A stretch of DNA of 64,000 nucleotides from contig JAFQHN010000017.1 in the NCBI GenBank assembly GCA_017397935.1, positions 1 to 64,000 on the forward strand, written 5' to 3'. Positions 62,838 through 64,000 of the stretch are shown in pieces (position 1 is the first letter of the stretch; each line of letters starts with the position of its first letter). Source of the stretch: Bacillota bacterium (lineage in GTDB: Bacteria > Bacillota > Dehalobacteriia > UBA4068 > UBA4997). The notes under the pieces are model-generated. The model saw only the letters and a program-made list of their open reading frames with translations. It did no database searches and was not told the DNA's origin. The position numbers and the translations under genes are program-made.

Positions 62838-63521
62838 ATGTTAAAAACTCCTGAACGAGATGCGACTAAAAACTTTTTAATCAAGAAGATAATTTGCGGG
62901 ATATTGCTGCTGTGCCCCCTGCTGTTTTGCGGCTGCGGGCAATATGATGCCGCTGCCATGCTGCAAGGTAATCTGGATGTGATATATTTGGGTGAGTACT
63001 CGCCGGAATATTTGCAGGCGGTGGATTTGAGTGCCGACGAGGCCGAGGCTGCCTACGAGAACGGTCTGCTGACCTCGGCGAAATCCTTTGCGCACAAATA
63101 TGACATCAACTGGGAGCTGTTGAGCGAAGAAACACGCGAGCGTCTGGTGGATTTGCAGCGCGAGGTTTACCGCCACAGCAAATATGAGGTTGGCGAGGCG
63201 GTGGCTGACGGCGAGGATTATCTGGTGGAGCTGACGGTGCAGCCGATTGACACCTATTCCAAATTTTTGGCGGAGGATGCCGAGGGCTTGCTGGCCGACC
63301 GCCAGCAGCGCCTGGACGCCGGCGAGCTGGACGGAATGAGCGAGCAGCAGTTGGAGGAAGATTGGGCGCAGAGCATTTTGAGCCTGATGGAGCAGCGGCT
63401 GGACGCCGTGGGCTATTTGCCGGCGGAGACGATTACGGTGCGGATCGCGCCGGATGAGGACGGCTACCTGACGATTACCGACAGCGACTTTGCCCGTATT
63501 GACGGCTTGATTATTAAATGA
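62838..63521 (+). CDS. Hypothetical lipoprotein downstream of tyrS
   Basis: 227 residues from ATG 62838, 9 bases after GGGAGG. Signal peptide with lipobox (IICGILLLCPLLFCGCG; cysteine about 33), then a soluble mixed domain (MLQGNLDVIYLGEYSPEYLQ; SKYEVGEAVADGEDYLVELTVQPIDTYSKF; acidic helices). Several gut Clostridia carry unnamed lipoproteins of similar design; no family is assigned. Closely follows tyrS (27 bases), then a strong terminator. Confidence 0.8.
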   Translation: MLKTPERDATKNFLIKKIICGILLLCPLLFCGCGQYDAAAMLQGNLDVIYLGEYSPEYLQAVDLSADEAEAAYENGLLTSAKSFAHKYDINWELLSEETRERLVDLQREVYRHSKYEVGEAVADGEDYLVELTVQPIDTYSKFLAEDAEGLLADRQQRLDAGELDGMSEQQLEEDWAQSILSLMEQRLDAVGYLPAETITVRIAPDEDGYLTITDSDFARIDGLIIK

Positions 63522-63547
63522 GCCTGTTACTTGTTAAATGAATAACC

Positions 63548-63590
63548 AAAACCACCCTGCCGAAGGAAATATCGGCGGGGTGGTTTTTTT
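63548..63590 (+). terminator. Strong intrinsic terminator after the tyrS-lipoprotein unit
   Basis: AACCACCC-TGCCG / CGGCG-GGGTGGTT arms around a short loop, then seven T. Confidence 0.9.
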
Positions 63591-63600
63591 GCTGGGGGTA

Positions 63601-64000
63601 TGAGGCGTGCTATTGTCGCTTATCGCAAGCTGAGGTGACGGAAACGCAAAAGTGTACCGGATGTGCTTATCGTAAACCAGAATGGGAGCAAAGCAGACGG
63701 TATGCTATTATCGCTCATCGTACACCAAAGTGAAAGAAACGCAGGAATGTATCGGAGGTGCTTATCGTAAGCCAAAGTGGAGAAAAGCAGACGGTGCGCT
63801 ATTGTCGCTTATCGTACACCAAAGTGAAAGAAACGCAGGAGTGCGCCGGATGCAAGGCATCACGAGGGAAATCGCAGGAGGCGTACTAATAGTACGCCGA
63901 CAAGCCAAGCCGACAACAAGCCGCAAGATGGCGTGCTATTGGGCTTCCGCGGACACAACAGACGGTGTGCTATTGTCGTTTCTTATTAGGGTTGGCGGGG
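63601..64000. repeat. About 95-bp tandem repeat region, noncoding
   Basis: Units starting GCTATTRTCGC lie at 63609, 63704 and 63798 (spacing 95 and 94), with a last partial one at 63969. Each unit has two halves sharing GCTTATCGTA-CCAAAGTG. At 63880-63898 a near-perfect palindrome (GGCGTACTA-A-TAGTACGCC) interrupts the array. Frames are broken by stops and none has a ribosome site. The region continues off the right edge. Confidence 0.8.

Noticed and set aside
63601-63850. CRISPR array
   Set aside because: Units are about 95 bp, contain internal halves, and have no unique spacers of constant length. No cas gene is near.

Overview
The window looks like a chromosome segment of an anaerobic, endospore-forming Firmicute (Clostridia-like) with a moderately high GC content. 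The main evidence is a complete eight-gene spoIIIA operon, followed by an Asp23/AmaP/DUF2273 set and nusB. It lies beside a CD1247-type gene and efp, an order typical of spore-forming Firmicutes. GatCAB, Lon/ClpX/ClpP/trigger factor, an EndoA-type MazF and the glmU-prs pair all fit. Genus cannot be read from the sequence. No rRNA, tRNA, CRISPR array, prophage or insertion sequence was recognised.

Layout. 1-900 (+) is the 3' part of a threonine dehydratase. 961-40524 is almost wholly on the minus strand. In minus-strand reading order it holds the gatCAB amidotransferase and purB; tig-clpP-clpX-lon-engB-ymdB (protein quality control); an AGCS symporter with a PHP phosphoesterase; a coiled-coil protein; guaB; a 61-residue membrane microprotein; an LCP cell-wall ligase; radC; a small AT-rich islet (lipoprotein plus unknown protein); dnaE; a DUF1858 protein with Hsp33; rplS; efp; the CD1247-type gene; an ABC-F ATPase; spoIIIAA-AH; asp23-amaP-DUF2273; and nusB with a membrane-anchored unknown. 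A divergent region at 40.5-40.8 kb leads to an AI-2E-family permease (+). 42.0-56.2 kb is again minus: an Fe-S flavin oxidoreductase, a PAP2 protein, a copper ATPase, a histidine kinase, 5-formyl-THF cyclo-ligase, the tsaE-tsaB-rimI-tsaD tRNA t6A block, a glutamine-amidotransferase hydrolase, TraX, MazF, a phosphosugar mutase and a SHOCT protein. The right end has glk (+), corA (-) and the plus-strand block glmU-prs-tyrS-lipoprotein, then about 480 bp of repeat-rich noncoding DNA.

Most of this is housekeeping. The observations that stand out are: (1) a 43-bp element shared by the leaders of purB and glmU-prs (31/43 identical, with uninterrupted 12- and 9-base cores at identical spacing), which looks like an undescribed purine/PRPP regulatory site; (2) a corA leader that can fold into two exclusive structures, one hiding the ribosome-binding site; (3) a 61-residue protein carrying the IGGADGPT sodium-site motif of Na+-pumping decarboxylase beta subunits, alone with one membrane helix; (4) a copper ATPase with a CopZ-like domain fused to its C-terminus that keeps its own Shine-Dalgarno and start codons inside the frame; (5) metal-ligand or disordered tails on NusB, Hsp33 and the CD1247-type protein; (6) a 17-bp tandem repeat in the LCP leader and a 95-bp tandem repeat at the right edge.

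Start codons were chosen from Shine-Dalgarno position; many differ from the longest open frame. Promoters, hairpins and terminators were found by eye and have not been computed or tested.
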